A DNA stretch of 33,135 bases from Actinomycetes bacterium (GTDB taxonomy: Bacteria > Actinomycetota > Acidimicrobiia > Acidimicrobiales > SZUA-35), in NCBI GenBank assembly GCA_024280015.1, contig JAJRQY010000117.1, positions 1-33,135 on the forward strand. Direction: 5' to 3'. This document shows positions 1 to 8,801 of the stretch, piece after piece (positions within the stretch are counted from its first letter, which is position 1; each line of letters opens with the position of its first letter). The translations under genes were made by a program, and so were the position numbers. Below the pieces are notes generated by a model. The model saw nothing but the letters and a program-made list of their open reading frames with translations, ran no database searches and had not been told where the DNA came from.

Positions 1-1292
<1,292 letters not shown>

Positions 1293-1294
1293 CT

Positions 1295-2059
1295 GTGAGT
1301 GACAACTTCGGTGACAACTTGAGCGACGACTCAGCAAGCGACGACTCTGCAAGCGACGACTCTGCAAGCGAAGACTCAGCAAGCGAAGAAGTAGCCCACG
1401 CTCCGAGCCCACCATCGCTGGATGCCTTGAGCCTGGCCGCCCGAGCTATTGAAGCCATTGTCATGGTCTCAACCGACCCGGTGCCCGAAACCGTTCTCGC
1501 CCAGGTAACCGAGCTGCCAGTTGCAACCATTGGGGCCATCTGTCAAGAGCTTGCTTCCGGCTACGCCAGCCAAGACCGTGGCTTTCAGTTTGCCGAAGTT
1601 GCTGGCGGCTGGCGCTACCAGAGCCATGGAGACCTCGCCGACTATGTCGAACGCTATGTGCGTGAGGGACAGGTTGCCCGCTTGTCTGGCGCCGCGCTGG
1701 AAACCCTGGCCATCATTGCTTACAAGCAACCAATTTCACGGGCGCAAGCAAGTTCTATTCGTGGCGTGAACGTCGACGGAGTATTGCGGACGCTGGAGCA
1801 GCGAGGCTTCGTTGAAGAAGTCGCTCGTGACGACGGACCCGGTCAGGCAATCTTGTTTGGTACCACCGTCATGTTCCTGGAACGATTGGGGATTGCGTCG
1901 GTAAGGGACCTGCCTCCGCTCGGTGAGTTCGTGCCCTCGGCCGCGGTTGTTGAGGCCCTGGAAGACACCCTTCGAGTTGGCCCGGAAGACACCCAGCTTG
2001 TGCTGAGCGAAGAAGAAGCTGACGCGCAGAATCATGGCGCGCTGCAGGATGACAACTGA
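1295..2059 (+). CDS. scpB: Segregation and condensation protein B
   Basis: ScpB dimerises and binds ScpA in the SMC-ScpAB complex. The family region starts around residue 35 (LSLAARAIEAIVMVSTDPV) and carries two winged-helix units. Its hallmark LSGAALETLAIIAYKQPISR and IRGVNVDGVLRTLEQRGFVEE segments are both present. GTG 1295 is chosen because it lies 2 bases after the scpA stop, whereas the longer open frame from 1229 would overlap scpA deeply. The first ~30 residues are an acidic low-complexity tail of repeated Ser-Asp-Asp-Ser-Ala units encoded by a 15-bp tandem repeat, which is not usual for the family. The protein is 254 residues. Confidence 0.95.
   Translation: MSDNFGDNLSDDSASDDSASDDSASEDSASEEVAHAPSPPSLDALSLAARAIEAIVMVSTDPVPETVLAQVTELPVATIGAICQELASGYASQDRGFQFAEVAGGWRYQSHGDLADYVERYVREGQVARLSGAALETLAIIAYKQPISRAQASSIRGVNVDGVLRTLEQRGFVEEVARDDGPGQAILFGTTVMFLERLGIASVRDLPPLGEFVPSAAVVEALEDTLRVGPEDTQLVLSEEEADAQNHGALQDDN
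1322..1396 (+). repeat. 15-bp tandem repeat encoding the acidic ScpB N-terminus
   Basis: Five consecutive 15-base units begin at 1322, 1337, 1352, 1367 and 1382. Units 2 and 3 are identical, units 1 and 4 differ by one or two bases, and unit 5 is degenerate. Each unit encodes Ser-Asp/Glu-Asp-Ser-Ala or a variant, so copy changes would keep the frame. Confidence 0.9.
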
Positions 2060-2065
2060 GCTTGC

Positions 2066-2806
2066 ATGACGACTGAAGAGGCGTCCCCCGAGCATCCCGA
2101 CGGTGATCGTTTGCAGAAGGTCATGGCCCGTATGGGAGTTGGTAGTCGTCGAGTTAATGAGGACTTGATTGCCGATGGTCGGGTCAAGGTCAATGGTGAG
2201 CTAGCAGTACTTGGTGCCCGAGTTCATCCTGGTATTGACGAGATCGAAGTCGATGGCGTTGCCTTGTCATCCATGCCAGACACGGTCACCTACTTGCTGA
2301 ACAAGCCGGTCGGAGTGGTGACTACGGCCGAGGACACCCATGACCGACAGACGGTAATCCAGCTCGTTCCCGATGAGCCACGAGTGTTCTCCGTCGGCCG
2401 CCTCGATATGGACACCGAGGGCCTGTTGATCATGACCAATGACGGGAAGTTGGCCCATCGACTGACCCATCCCAGCTTCGGAATCGAGAAGGAATACCTG
2501 GTTCATGTGAACGGCATCCCCAGTCGTGCAGCGCTTCGGATGCTTCGTGAAGGGGTTGAACTCGATGATGGTCCGAGCCTGCCCGCTCAAGCCTCAACGG
2601 TTGCTCCTGGCATGATCAAGCTGACCATTCACGAAGGCAGGAACCGTCAGGTTCGTCGCATGTGTGAGGCCATTGGTCATCCGGTACGCCGTCTGGTTCG
2701 TACCAGGATCGGCCCAATCAGCGATACCCGCCTGAAGCCAGGGAGCTGGCGCGAGCTCACTCAAAGCGAGTTGCTGGAATTACAGCGAGCCGTCGAACCC
2801 CGATAG
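2066..2806 (+). CDS. rluB: Ribosomal large subunit pseudouridine synthase, RluB type
   Basis: The enzyme converts a uridine in 23S rRNA (helix 89 region in known RluB enzymes) to pseudouridine. An N-terminal S4 RNA-binding domain occupies residues ~14-62 (RLQKVMARMGVGSRRVNEDL). The RsuA/RluB catalytic domain follows, with the signature GRLDMDTEGLL in which Asp114 is the expected nucleophile, and HEGRNRQVRRM near the C-terminus. The length of 246 residues is typical. ATG 2066 lies 6 bases after the scpB stop, consistent with co-transcription. Its TAG stop appears to form the start of the promoter box for the next gene. The exact target uridine cannot be read from sequence. Confidence 0.93.
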   Translation: MTTEEASPEHPDGDRLQKVMARMGVGSRRVNEDLIADGRVKVNGELAVLGARVHPGIDEIEVDGVALSSMPDTVTYLLNKPVGVVTTAEDTHDRQTVIQLVPDEPRVFSVGRLDMDTEGLLIMTNDGKLAHRLTHPSFGIEKEYLVHVNGIPSRAALRMLREGVELDDGPSLPAQASTVAPGMIKLTIHEGRNRQVRRMCEAIGHPVRRLVRTRIGPISDTRLKPGSWRELTQSELLELQRAVEPR

Positions 2807-2809
2807 TCT
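2804..2809 (+). promoter_or_regulatory. Putative -10 box for leaderless aroH, overlapping the rluB stop codon
   Basis: TAGTCT begins with the TAG stop of rluB and is followed by 6 bases and the ATG of the chorismate mutase gene. This would allow aroH-tyrA to be transcribed separately from scpA-scpB-rluB. Confidence 0.5.
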
Positions 2810-2815
2810 GCGCCG

Positions 2816-3208
2816 ATGTCTGTCTTGGCCCTACGAGGGGCGATCACCATCGAGAGCGACCAGCCCCACCACATTGGTGCTGCCGTTACCCGCATATTGG
2901 CCACGCTCTATGAGCGAAACAGCCTCCAACACGACGATGTCGTTAGCATCTTGTTCTCCGCCACCAAAGACATCCGGAGCGCGCCCCCTGCTGCTGCTGC
3001 TCGGGTGTTTGGTCTCGTAGATGTTCCGTTGCTTTGCACCCAAGAGATGGATGTTGAGGGCAGTCTGCCCTTGTGTATCCGCTTGATGCTGCATATCGAG
3101 ACGAGTACGAATCGGAGCGACCTTCGGCATGTCTTCTTAGCGGGAGCAACCGTCCTGCGACCCGAACTGGCTGAGCCTGGCGACGAGCAGTTGGCGGCCG
3201 ACTCGTGA
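2816..3208 (+). CDS. aroH: Chorismate mutase, AroH type
   Basis: Catalyses the Claisen rearrangement of chorismate to prephenate, the branch point to tyrosine and phenylalanine. The 130-residue protein matches the compact trimeric Bacillus subtilis AroH family. Visible landmarks are LRGAITIE with active-site Arg7, ILFSATKDI, CTQEMDVEG with Cys74 and Glu77, CIRLM with Arg89, and a C-terminal TVLRPEL. The position of the B. subtilis active-site Tyr108 (RHVYL) is Phe106 here (RHVFL). The gene overlaps tyrA by 4 bases (GTGA), so the two consecutive pathway enzymes are translationally coupled. A TAGTCT box 6 bases upstream suggests its own leaderless promoter. Confidence 0.93.
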   Translation: MSVLALRGAITIESDQPHHIGAAVTRILATLYERNSLQHDDVVSILFSATKDIRSAPPAAAARVFGLVDVPLLCTQEMDVEGSLPLCIRLMLHIETSTNRSDLRHVFLAGATVLRPELAEPGDEQLAADS

Positions 3209-4278
3209 CTGGTGACCGAAGTCAGCGTCGGGCACAGATTGTCGGTACTGGACTGATTGGCGGGTCTGTTGGTCTGGCGTTGCGTGGCCAGGGTTGGTAT
3301 GTCACTGGCTTTGACAGTCAATCTGGCGTGACGGCGACGGCAGTGGAATTGGGTGCCATCGATGCTGAGGGGCTGGACCCGGCAGTAGAACTGACAGTGA
3401 TTGCCACTCCGGTTGGCTCAATCCCCGAGCTGGTGAGACAAGCTTTGGCTTCATCGTCGGGTGTTGTGACCGATGTTGGCTCGACCAAGCGGGAGATTTG
3501 CAGCCTGATTGATGATGCTCGATTCGTTGGCGGCCACCCCATGGCCGGATCAGAACAAGACGGCGTCGCGGGAGCCAAGGCCCAACTCTTCGAGGGCGCA
3601 ATGTGGGTTCTCACGCCGACTCCGTCCACCGATGAGCAGGCGTTCGCCACGGTTCGTGCCGCGGTGCGTTCCATGGGAGCAGAGACGATTGCCTTGGAGC
3701 CAGAAGTACACGATCAGATGGTGGCTCAGGTCAGCCATGTTCCTCATCTGACCGCGGCAACCCTGATGTGTTTGGCTGATGATTCTTCAGTCGAGCATCG
3801 GGCCCTACTACGGCTGGCTGCTGGTGGATTCCGGGACATGACCCGAATTTCGGCTGGTCGAGCATCGATCTGGCCCGATATTTGTGTCGCCAATCGTGAA
3901 GCCATTGTTGGCAGCCTCGATCGGCTCATTGAGGCGCTAACTGATGTGCGTTCCCAGGTCGAGGCCAATGACTCGGCCAAGCTTTTGGAGTTGCTGGAGC
4001 GGGCAAGGGAGGCCCGAATCAATCTGCCGACCGGATTTGGTGTTGCGGAGAAGATGGTCGAACTGACCATTCCTATTCCTGATCGACCGGGAGAGATCGC
4101 CGCTATTGCCAACCTGGCTGCGGAATTGGATGTGAACATCTTTGACCTTGGCCTGAGCCACTCGGGCGAGGGGCGCAAGGGCATGATGACGGTCATCGTC
4201 GATGCCGCCCTGGCCGAACGCCTGCTGGGCGGTCTCATCGCTCGCGGCTATCGCCCACGGTCTCGAGACCTGGATTAG
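3205..4278 (+). CDS. tyrA: Prephenate dehydrogenase with C-terminal ACT domain
   Basis: Converts prephenate to 4-hydroxyphenylpyruvate, the committed step to tyrosine. Residues ~10-45 form the NAD(P)-binding Rossmann start, with VGTGLIGGSVGLAL. The catalytic-site segment GGHPMAGSEQDG contains His111, and QVSHVPHLTA lies in the dimerising helical domain. A C-terminal ACT domain (from ~residue 283, MVELTIPIPDRPGEIAAIANLA) is the usual site for feedback control by an aromatic amino acid. GTG 3205 gives a 4-base overlap with the chorismate mutase gene upstream. The length of 357 residues is normal for the ACT-containing form. Cofactor preference (NAD or NADP) is not assigned. Confidence 0.94.
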   Translation: MTGDRSQRRAQIVGTGLIGGSVGLALRGQGWYVTGFDSQSGVTATAVELGAIDAEGLDPAVELTVIATPVGSIPELVRQALASSSGVVTDVGSTKREICSLIDDARFVGGHPMAGSEQDGVAGAKAQLFEGAMWVLTPTPSTDEQAFATVRAAVRSMGAETIALEPEVHDQMVAQVSHVPHLTAATLMCLADDSSVEHRALLRLAAGGFRDMTRISAGRASIWPDICVANREAIVGSLDRLIEALTDVRSQVEANDSAKLLELLERAREARINLPTGFGVAEKMVELTIPIPDRPGEIAAIANLAAELDVNIFDLGLSHSGEGRKGMMTVIVDAALAERLLGGLIARGYRPRSRDLD

Positions 4279-4356
4279 GCTTCTACCCGGCGGACACGAT
4301 CAGCTCAAGACCATTGAGGAAGGGCAAATTGAATGTGGAACCGCCAAACAAGGGCC

Positions 4357-4362
4357 TAGCGT
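4357..4362 (+). promoter_or_regulatory. Putative -10 box for leaderless cmk
   Basis: TAGCGT, then 6 bases, then GTG 4369. It lies in the 90-base space between tyrA and cmk, where no other structure is evident. It supports GTG 4369 over the in-frame TTG at 4366. Confidence 0.5.
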
Positions 4363-4368
4363 GATTTG

Positions 4369-5040
4369 GTGACTTCTGATCGCCCCCTACAGGTAATCGC
4401 CATCGACGGTCCCGCCGGTTCGGGAAAGTCCACCATTGCTAAGCGACTGGCGGATGCCTTGGCGATGGAGTACTTGGACACCGGAGCCATGTATCGAGCC
4501 GTGACCTATGCAGTTCTGCTGGAAGGTCTTGACCTGACAGATCGCGCCAATGATGACACGGTTGGCTGGATCGCTCGAAGGATGAAACTTGGTCTCTCCC
4601 AGGACGGAACTGTCACCGTTGATGGAGTCGATGTTACGAACGAAATTCGGGGACAACGAGTCACGGGTTCGGTCTCGACGGTTGCCGCCATCCCCGCCGT
4701 GCGGGCCGAGCTGGTTAGCAGGCAACGAGAATGGGCGGCCGAGCGAGGTGGTGGCGTTCTCGAAGGCCGAGACATTGGTACTGCGGTGTTTCCGGACGCG
4801 CTACTCAAGGTCTACCTCACCGCTACGCCCGAGGTTCGGGCCTTGCGTCGCGCTGGCGAGGCAAGTCAGCAATCGGTAGCCGAGATCGCGGCCGAGATTT
4901 CCCGTCGAGACGCCCTGGACTCAGAGCGAGAGCACGATCCGCTTCGTCAAGCTGAGGGGGCCATTGAGGTGGACACCAGTGACCTATCCATCGATGAGGT
5001 GGTGGCCCTGATTGGCCGCCAGGTGGAATTGGCTCGGTGA
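4369..5040 (+). CDS. cmk: Cytidylate kinase
   Basis: Phosphorylates CMP and dCMP with ATP in pyrimidine nucleotide recycling. The P-loop IAIDGPAGSGKST is at residues ~10-22. The CMP-binding signature YLDTGAMYRAVTYAVL follows, and the conserved GRDIGTAVFPDA and KVYLTATPEVRALRR segments come later. The length of 223 residues is typical of the short bacterial Cmk. GTG 4369 is preferred to the adjacent TTG at 4366 because TAGCGT lies 6 bases before it. The stop overlaps the next start by 4 bases (GTGA). The neighbourhood of rluB upstream and der downstream is conserved in Actinobacteria, here with tyrA, plsC and CYTH genes added. Confidence 0.95.
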   Translation: MTSDRPLQVIAIDGPAGSGKSTIAKRLADALAMEYLDTGAMYRAVTYAVLLEGLDLTDRANDDTVGWIARRMKLGLSQDGTVTVDGVDVTNEIRGQRVTGSVSTVAAIPAVRAELVSRQREWAAERGGGVLEGRDIGTAVFPDALLKVYLTATPEVRALRRAGEASQQSVAEIAAEISRRDALDSEREHDPLRQAEGAIEVDTSDLSIDEVVALIGRQVELAR

Positions 5041-5753
5041 GTGAAGTGGAGGACGACCTGGAGGCAATGAGCCAGATCATTAACATGAGTCGTGGCTCTC
5101 GCTTGTTCTACCGCTGCTTCCGCGTGTTTGCCCTCGGCCTATTCAAGGCTTGGACTCGCCTGTCCATCAGCGGCACCGAACATATTCCGGCTTCTGGAGG
5201 ATTCATTCTCGCCCCGGGTGGCCACCGTTCGCTGATCGATACCCCGGCGGCCGCCATGACGTCGCCGAGACTCCTGCGATTCATGGGAGCAGACAACTAC
5301 TTTGCCACTCCCGGTGTTGGATGGGCACTGAAGGCGGTCGGCGGATTTCCAATCGAACGTGGCATCGCCGACCGGGCAGCTCTTCGAGTGGCGGAAGAGC
5401 TTTTACGTCGGGGCGAGCCTCTGGTTATCTTCCCCGAATCGACCCGGTTTGAAGGACCGGAGGTGCAGCCGCTCAAGGAAGGTGCCGCCTTTTTGGCCGC
5501 ACGAGCCGGTGTCCCTATCATCCCGGTTGGCTTCGGGGGAGCGTCTCGTGCTTGGCCAAAGGGCAAGAAACTCATCCGGCCCCGCAAGATGACAATTGTC
5601 GTTGGTCGACCGATTCCCCCACCCCAAGCAGCCGAAGGCGGACGGGTCAAGCGCTCCCAGATCACGGCCACCACAAACGAACTCCGTGACGAATTGCAGA
5701 ACCTGTTCGATCGGGCCCAAATCAAAGCGGGCATTGAGCGGGCCGAATGGTGA
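5037..5753 (+). CDS. 1-acyl-sn-glycerol-3-phosphate acyltransferase family protein (PlsC-like)
   Basis: This is a membrane-associated acyltransferase that would transfer an acyl chain to lysophosphatidate or a related lysolipid in phospholipid synthesis. A hydrophobic stretch near residues 25-40 (CFRVFALGLFKAW) is followed by the HX4D catalytic motif as GGHRSLID (His63, Asp68). The phosphate-binding block appears as FPESTRF rather than the common FPEGTR, and VPIIPVGFGG is the fourth conserved block. The protein has 238 residues. It overlaps cmk by 4 bases (GTGA), so it is probably made in step with it. Most PlsC relatives have Asn before the catalytic His; Gly is here instead. The exact lipid substrate is not assigned. 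Confidence 0.87.
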   Translation: MSEVEDDLEAMSQIINMSRGSRLFYRCFRVFALGLFKAWTRLSISGTEHIPASGGFILAPGGHRSLIDTPAAAMTSPRLLRFMGADNYFATPGVGWALKAVGGFPIERGIADRAALRVAEELLRRGEPLVIFPESTRFEGPEVQPLKEGAAFLAARAGVPIIPVGFGGASRAWPKGKKLIRPRKMTIVVGRPIPPPQAAEGGRVKRSQITATTNELRDELQNLFDRAQIKAGIERAEW

Positions 5754-5760
5754 CGTCGTC

Positions 5761-6255
5761 GTGGGCATAGAAATTGAGCGCAAGTTCTTGGTCAAAGGAG
5801 ACTCCGATGGGTGGAGGCGGGGCAGAGCCTTGCGGATGATCCAGGGCTACATCTCCAAGAGCAAGACGTCCGTGGTCCGGGTCCGTCTGGTGAAAAGTGA
5901 GCACGAGGATCACCGCGAACAAGCGTGGCTGACCATCAAGGGACCAACGGTTGGTGCAGTCCGAGCCGAATACGAATACGAGATCCCGGTTGGCGAGGCC
6001 CAGGAGATGTTGGACGCATTGTGCGGCAATGTGATTGAGAAGACGCGCTATGTCAGTGAGGTTGCCGGCCATAGGTGGGAAGTTGATGAGTTCTACGGAC
6101 CCAACCAGGGCTTGATCGTGGCCGAAATTGAGCTCAACTCTGAAGAGGAACACTTTGCCCTGCCCGATTGGCTCGGCGCTGAGGTCACCTCAGACAGTCG
6201 CTACTACAACTCCAACCTGAGTAGTACCCCATTCAACAGCTGGAACCAGCGGTAA
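5761..6255 (+). CDS. CYTH-domain triphosphate tunnel protein
   Basis: CYTH proteins fold as an eight-strand tunnel that binds metal-bound triphosphates; bacterial members include inorganic tripolyphosphatases. The diagnostic ExExK motif is at the extreme N-terminus (GIEIERKFLV; Glu4, Glu6, Lys8). Alternating charged strands follow: VVRVRLV, AWLTIKGPT, AEYEYEIP, KTRYVSEV, RWEVDEFYG and LIVAEIEL. The length of 164 residues fits the stand-alone group. GTG 5761 is chosen so that the motif falls at the N-terminus; the longer open frame from 5596 would overlap plsC. It lies 7 bases after plsC and closes the cmk operon, convergent with ispH. The substrate is inferred from family only. Confidence 0.85.
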   Translation: MGIEIERKFLVKGDSDGWRRGRALRMIQGYISKSKTSVVRVRLVKSEHEDHREQAWLTIKGPTVGAVRAEYEYEIPVGEAQEMLDALCGNVIEKTRYVSEVAGHRWEVDEFYGPNQGLIVAEIELNSEEEHFALPDWLGAEVTSDSRYYNSNLSSTPFNSWNQR

Positions 6256-6267
6256 AGCAGCCTGTTG

Positions 6268-7344
6268 CTAGAGCAGGAGTAGGACGTCGGACGCATCGAT
6301 CTTGCGATCCTGTAGATCCAAGCGGTTAGGTACGGACCCTCCGAAGCCGAATGTTGCCACCGTGTCGATGGCGTTCAGGAGCTCACGCAGATTTCGGGGA
6401 GGCGGGAAGTACTCATCCTCGTCGGTGATCTGAACCTCTTCTACCCCTTGAACCGGGTTGAGGAAGCTCAACACTCCCTGGACCACATCCTCGGGTGCTG
6501 AAGCCCCCGCGGTGACTCCTACTGTTCCCGTGAGGCCTTCGGGCAGTTCTTCGGGACCGTTGACCCGATACACGTTCCTGCACCCGGCCTCGCTGGCCAG
6601 CTTGGCCAACGCCGTGGTGTTGGAACTATTGGATGAGCCAATCACGATCATGGTCTCGCATTGCTCAGCAATGGCCATCAACGCCGATTGTCGATTGGTG
6701 GTAGCAAAGCAGAGGTCAGACCGGCCCGGCTGCCACAAGTCGGGGAATCGTTCCTGGGCTGCCTCGGCCACCGTTGACCAATCCCGATGAGACAGGGTCG
6801 TCTGAGCCAACAATGCTGTCGGCTGGTCGAATTCGGGCAGTGCCGCGACCTCAGCGACCGATTCGACCCGGCTGATGGAGTCGGGGGCAACCGCCATGGT
6901 ACCAACAGCCTCTTCGTGGCCTTGGTGACCGATATAGATGATTCGGTAACCCTTCTTCGCTCGCACCTTCACCTCGTGGTGAACCTTGGTCACTAGCGGA
7001 CACACCGCATCAACAACATAGCTTCCGCGCGCTCTGGCAGCTTCCACGACCTCGGGGGCAGATCCGTGGGCGGACAGCATGATCGGCTTGCCCTCCGGGA
7101 CCTCGGCGATGTCATCGACAAAGATGACGCCCTTGTCGATGAAGCGGTTAACGACCAGCTTGTTGTGCACGATCTCGTGGTAGCAGTAGACGGGTGGCTC
7201 GAAGCTCCGAACCATCCATGACAGGGCCTTGATTGCCATCTCAACTCCGGCACAGAAGCCCCGTGGCGAACTCAACAAGACACGGTCGACCCGGTCTGTT
7301 GGGCTATCGCCAGTCGTTGTTTCTTGGCTGGTGTCAGGCGCCAT
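6268..7344 (-). CDS. ispH: 4-hydroxy-3-methylbut-2-enyl diphosphate reductase
   Basis: This is the last enzyme of the non-mevalonate isoprenoid pathway. It reduces HMBPP to IPP and DMAPP with a [4Fe-4S] cluster. The three cluster cysteines are visible as Cys31 (SPRGFCAGV), Cys115 (VDAVCPLVTKVH) and Cys212 (DLCFATTNRQ). Substrate-site blocks include the histidine in YCYHEIVHNK, SAHGSAP, GHQGHEEAVGT and SSNSSNT. The 358-residue form starting at ATG 7344 is chosen because a TACCGT box lies 8 bases upstream; the longer frame from 7377 would run through that box. It diverges from the DUF512 gene with only 35 bases between the two start codons. Its presence implies isoprenoid synthesis by the MEP route. 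Confidence 0.95.
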   Translation of the reverse strand: MAPDTSQETTTGDSPTDRVDRVLLSSPRGFCAGVEMAIKALSWMVRSFEPPVYCYHEIVHNKLVVNRFIDKGVIFVDDIAEVPEGKPIMLSAHGSAPEVVEAARARGSYVVDAVCPLVTKVHHEVKVRAKKGYRIIYIGHQGHEEAVGTMAVAPDSISRVESVAEVAALPEFDQPTALLAQTTLSHRDWSTVAEAAQERFPDLWQPGRSDLCFATTNRQSALMAIAEQCETMIVIGSSNSSNTTALAKLASEAGCRNVYRVNGPEELPEGLTGTVGVTAGASAPEDVVQGVLSFLNPVQGVEEVQITDEDEYFPPPRNLRELLNAIDTVATFGFGGSVPNRLDLQDRKIDASDVLLLL

Positions 7345-7352
7345 AACCCTCG

Positions 7353-7358
7353 ACGGTA
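7353..7358 (-). promoter_or_regulatory. Putative -10 box for leaderless ispH
   Basis: TACCGT on the minus strand, 8 bases before the ispH ATG. It lies about 10 bases from the oppositely oriented TAGACT box of the DUF512 gene, forming a compact divergent promoter. Confidence 0.45.
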
Positions 7359-7367
7359 GCGCCCTCC

Positions 7368-7373
7368 TAGACT
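7368..7373 (+). promoter_or_regulatory. Putative -10 box for leaderless DUF512 gene
   Basis: TAGACT, then 6 bases, then GTG 7380. No Shine-Dalgarno sequence is present. Confidence 0.5.
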
Positions 7374-7379
7374 GCACCC

Positions 7380-8801
7380 GTGGCTCTACCTCTCGTAATT
7401 GGACTTCAATCGGATTCTCCGGCCGCTGAGGCTGGCATTCTGGTTGGCGATGTCCTGGTGTCGATCAACGGCGAGCAGCCGCGAGATGTCATTCGCTACC
7501 AGATTTTGGTCGATGGCCCCGAGCTTGAGCTCCAGGTCGACCGGGGTGGACTCGATCGCACAATCCAGATCAGCAAGCCTGATGGGGCAGCGCTTGGTAT
7601 CGAGGTGCAATCGTCCCTCTTTGACCAGGTTCGTACCTGTGACAACCATTGCTCGTTCTGCTTCATCTACCAGCTTCCACCGGGCATGCGAAAGAGTCTT
7701 TCGCTCAAGGACGATGACTTTCGCCTGTCCTTCCTCTACGGGAACTTCACCACCCTGACTCGTTTCACCGAGGCCGATCTAGAACGAGTGATCACCGAAG
7801 GCCTGTCACCGCTCTATGTAAGTATCCACACCACAGACCCGGACTTGCGCAGCCACATGTTGCGTAACAAGCGTGGGGCAACCAGCCTGCGCTGGCTGCG
7901 GGCCTTGCTGGATCATGGCATCGAGATACATGGTCAGCTTGTCGTCTGCCCTGGAGTAAACGGGGGAGAAGACTTGGAGAGATCCTTGGCCGGCGTCCTG
8001 GACGAATACCCCGAACTGGCCTCGCTTGCTGTTGTTCCTCTCGGAATCTCTGACCATTCCAACGAGTCGGAGATGCGCGCCCACAGCCAGGCCGAAGCGG
8101 CCGAAGTAGTCGACCTGGTCGAGGACTGGCAGAGCATTTACCAACGTCACCTTGGACATCGACTGGTTTTCGCTGCTGATGAGTACTACCTACTGGCCAA
8201 AAGGCCGTTCCCCAAGCCAGAGGTGTATGAGGGTTTCCCCATGCATGAGGACGGGATCGGCATGGCTAGGACCTTCGAGAGCGAGTTCCATGGCCATACC
8301 GATGTTGCCACTGGCACCCAATCCGGATTCTTCTCCTGGGTTGATGGTGCACCTGCGGAGGGCTACCGGGCCCCGCGCCTTGATCAGCCAAGCTGTGGAG
8401 ATCCCGCTACTTCGGGTCCCACCCCAGTGTCCATCATGCCCCGGGCGAGCGCACCGGTTGGTATCTTGACCAGTGAGTACGGAGCCCAGGTTCTGGCCCC
8501 GCTGGTTGCCACGCTCGAACGCGATGATGTCCGCATTATCACGGTCCCCAATCGCTTCTTTGGGGGCAATATTGCTGTTACCGGACTGCTTGTTGGTGAG
8601 GACATTGGCCGAGTCTTGGCCGAACAACCAAGCGGTCATCGTTACCTACTGCCCGATGTGTGCCTGTCTTCCGGTATCTTCCTCGACGGCAGCCGCCCTG
8701 AAGACCTTCCGCACCCAGTCGAAATCACACCCGCGGATGGCATATCTCTCCGTCGAGCTCTTGAGCCTTCGACATTACTTCGCCAGGAGGTCTCGGCATG
8801 A
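7380..8801 (+). CDS. DUF512 protein: PDZ-like domain plus Cys-rich FeS, radical-SAM-like domain
   Basis: Members of this family are annotated as putative FeS oxidoreductases and their reaction is unknown. The protein (473 residues) opens with a PDZ-like segment (SPAAEAGILVGDVLVSING). A cysteine cluster CDNHCSFCF follows (Cys87, Cys91, Cys94; CX3CX2C spacing as in radical SAM enzymes). Next come a barrel-like region with LYVSIHTTDPDLRSHMLRNK, then the DUF512 part with VVPLGISDH and FAADEYY. The GTG start is supported by a TAGACT box 6 bases upstream. The gene overlaps der by 4 bases (ATGA), and the AGGAGG site for der lies inside it. DUF512 genes are often found next to der, which hints at a role in ribosome or RNA maturation (inference). 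Confidence 0.85.
   Translation: MALPLVIGLQSDSPAAEAGILVGDVLVSINGEQPRDVIRYQILVDGPELELQVDRGGLDRTIQISKPDGAALGIEVQSSLFDQVRTCDNHCSFCFIYQLPPGMRKSLSLKDDDFRLSFLYGNFTTLTRFTEADLERVITEGLSPLYVSIHTTDPDLRSHMLRNKRGATSLRWLRALLDHGIEIHGQLVVCPGVNGGEDLERSLAGVLDEYPELASLAVVPLGISDHSNESEMRAHSQAEAAEVVDLVEDWQSIYQRHLGHRLVFAADEYYLLAKRPFPKPEVYEGFPMHEDGIGMARTFESEFHGHTDVATGTQSGFFSWVDGAPAEGYRAPRLDQPSCGDPATSGPTPVSIMPRASAPVGILTSEYGAQVLAPLVATLERDDVRIITVPNRFFGGNIAVTGLLVGEDIGRVLAEQPSGHRYLLPDVCLSSGIFLDGSRPEDLPHPVEITPADGISLRRALEPSTLLRQEVSA
8785..8790 (+). promoter_or_regulatory. Strong Shine-Dalgarno for der
   Basis: AGGAGG, 7 bases before the der ATG at 8798 and inside the end of the DUF512 gene. It fixes the der start and contrasts with the leaderless starts nearby. 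Confidence 0.8.
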
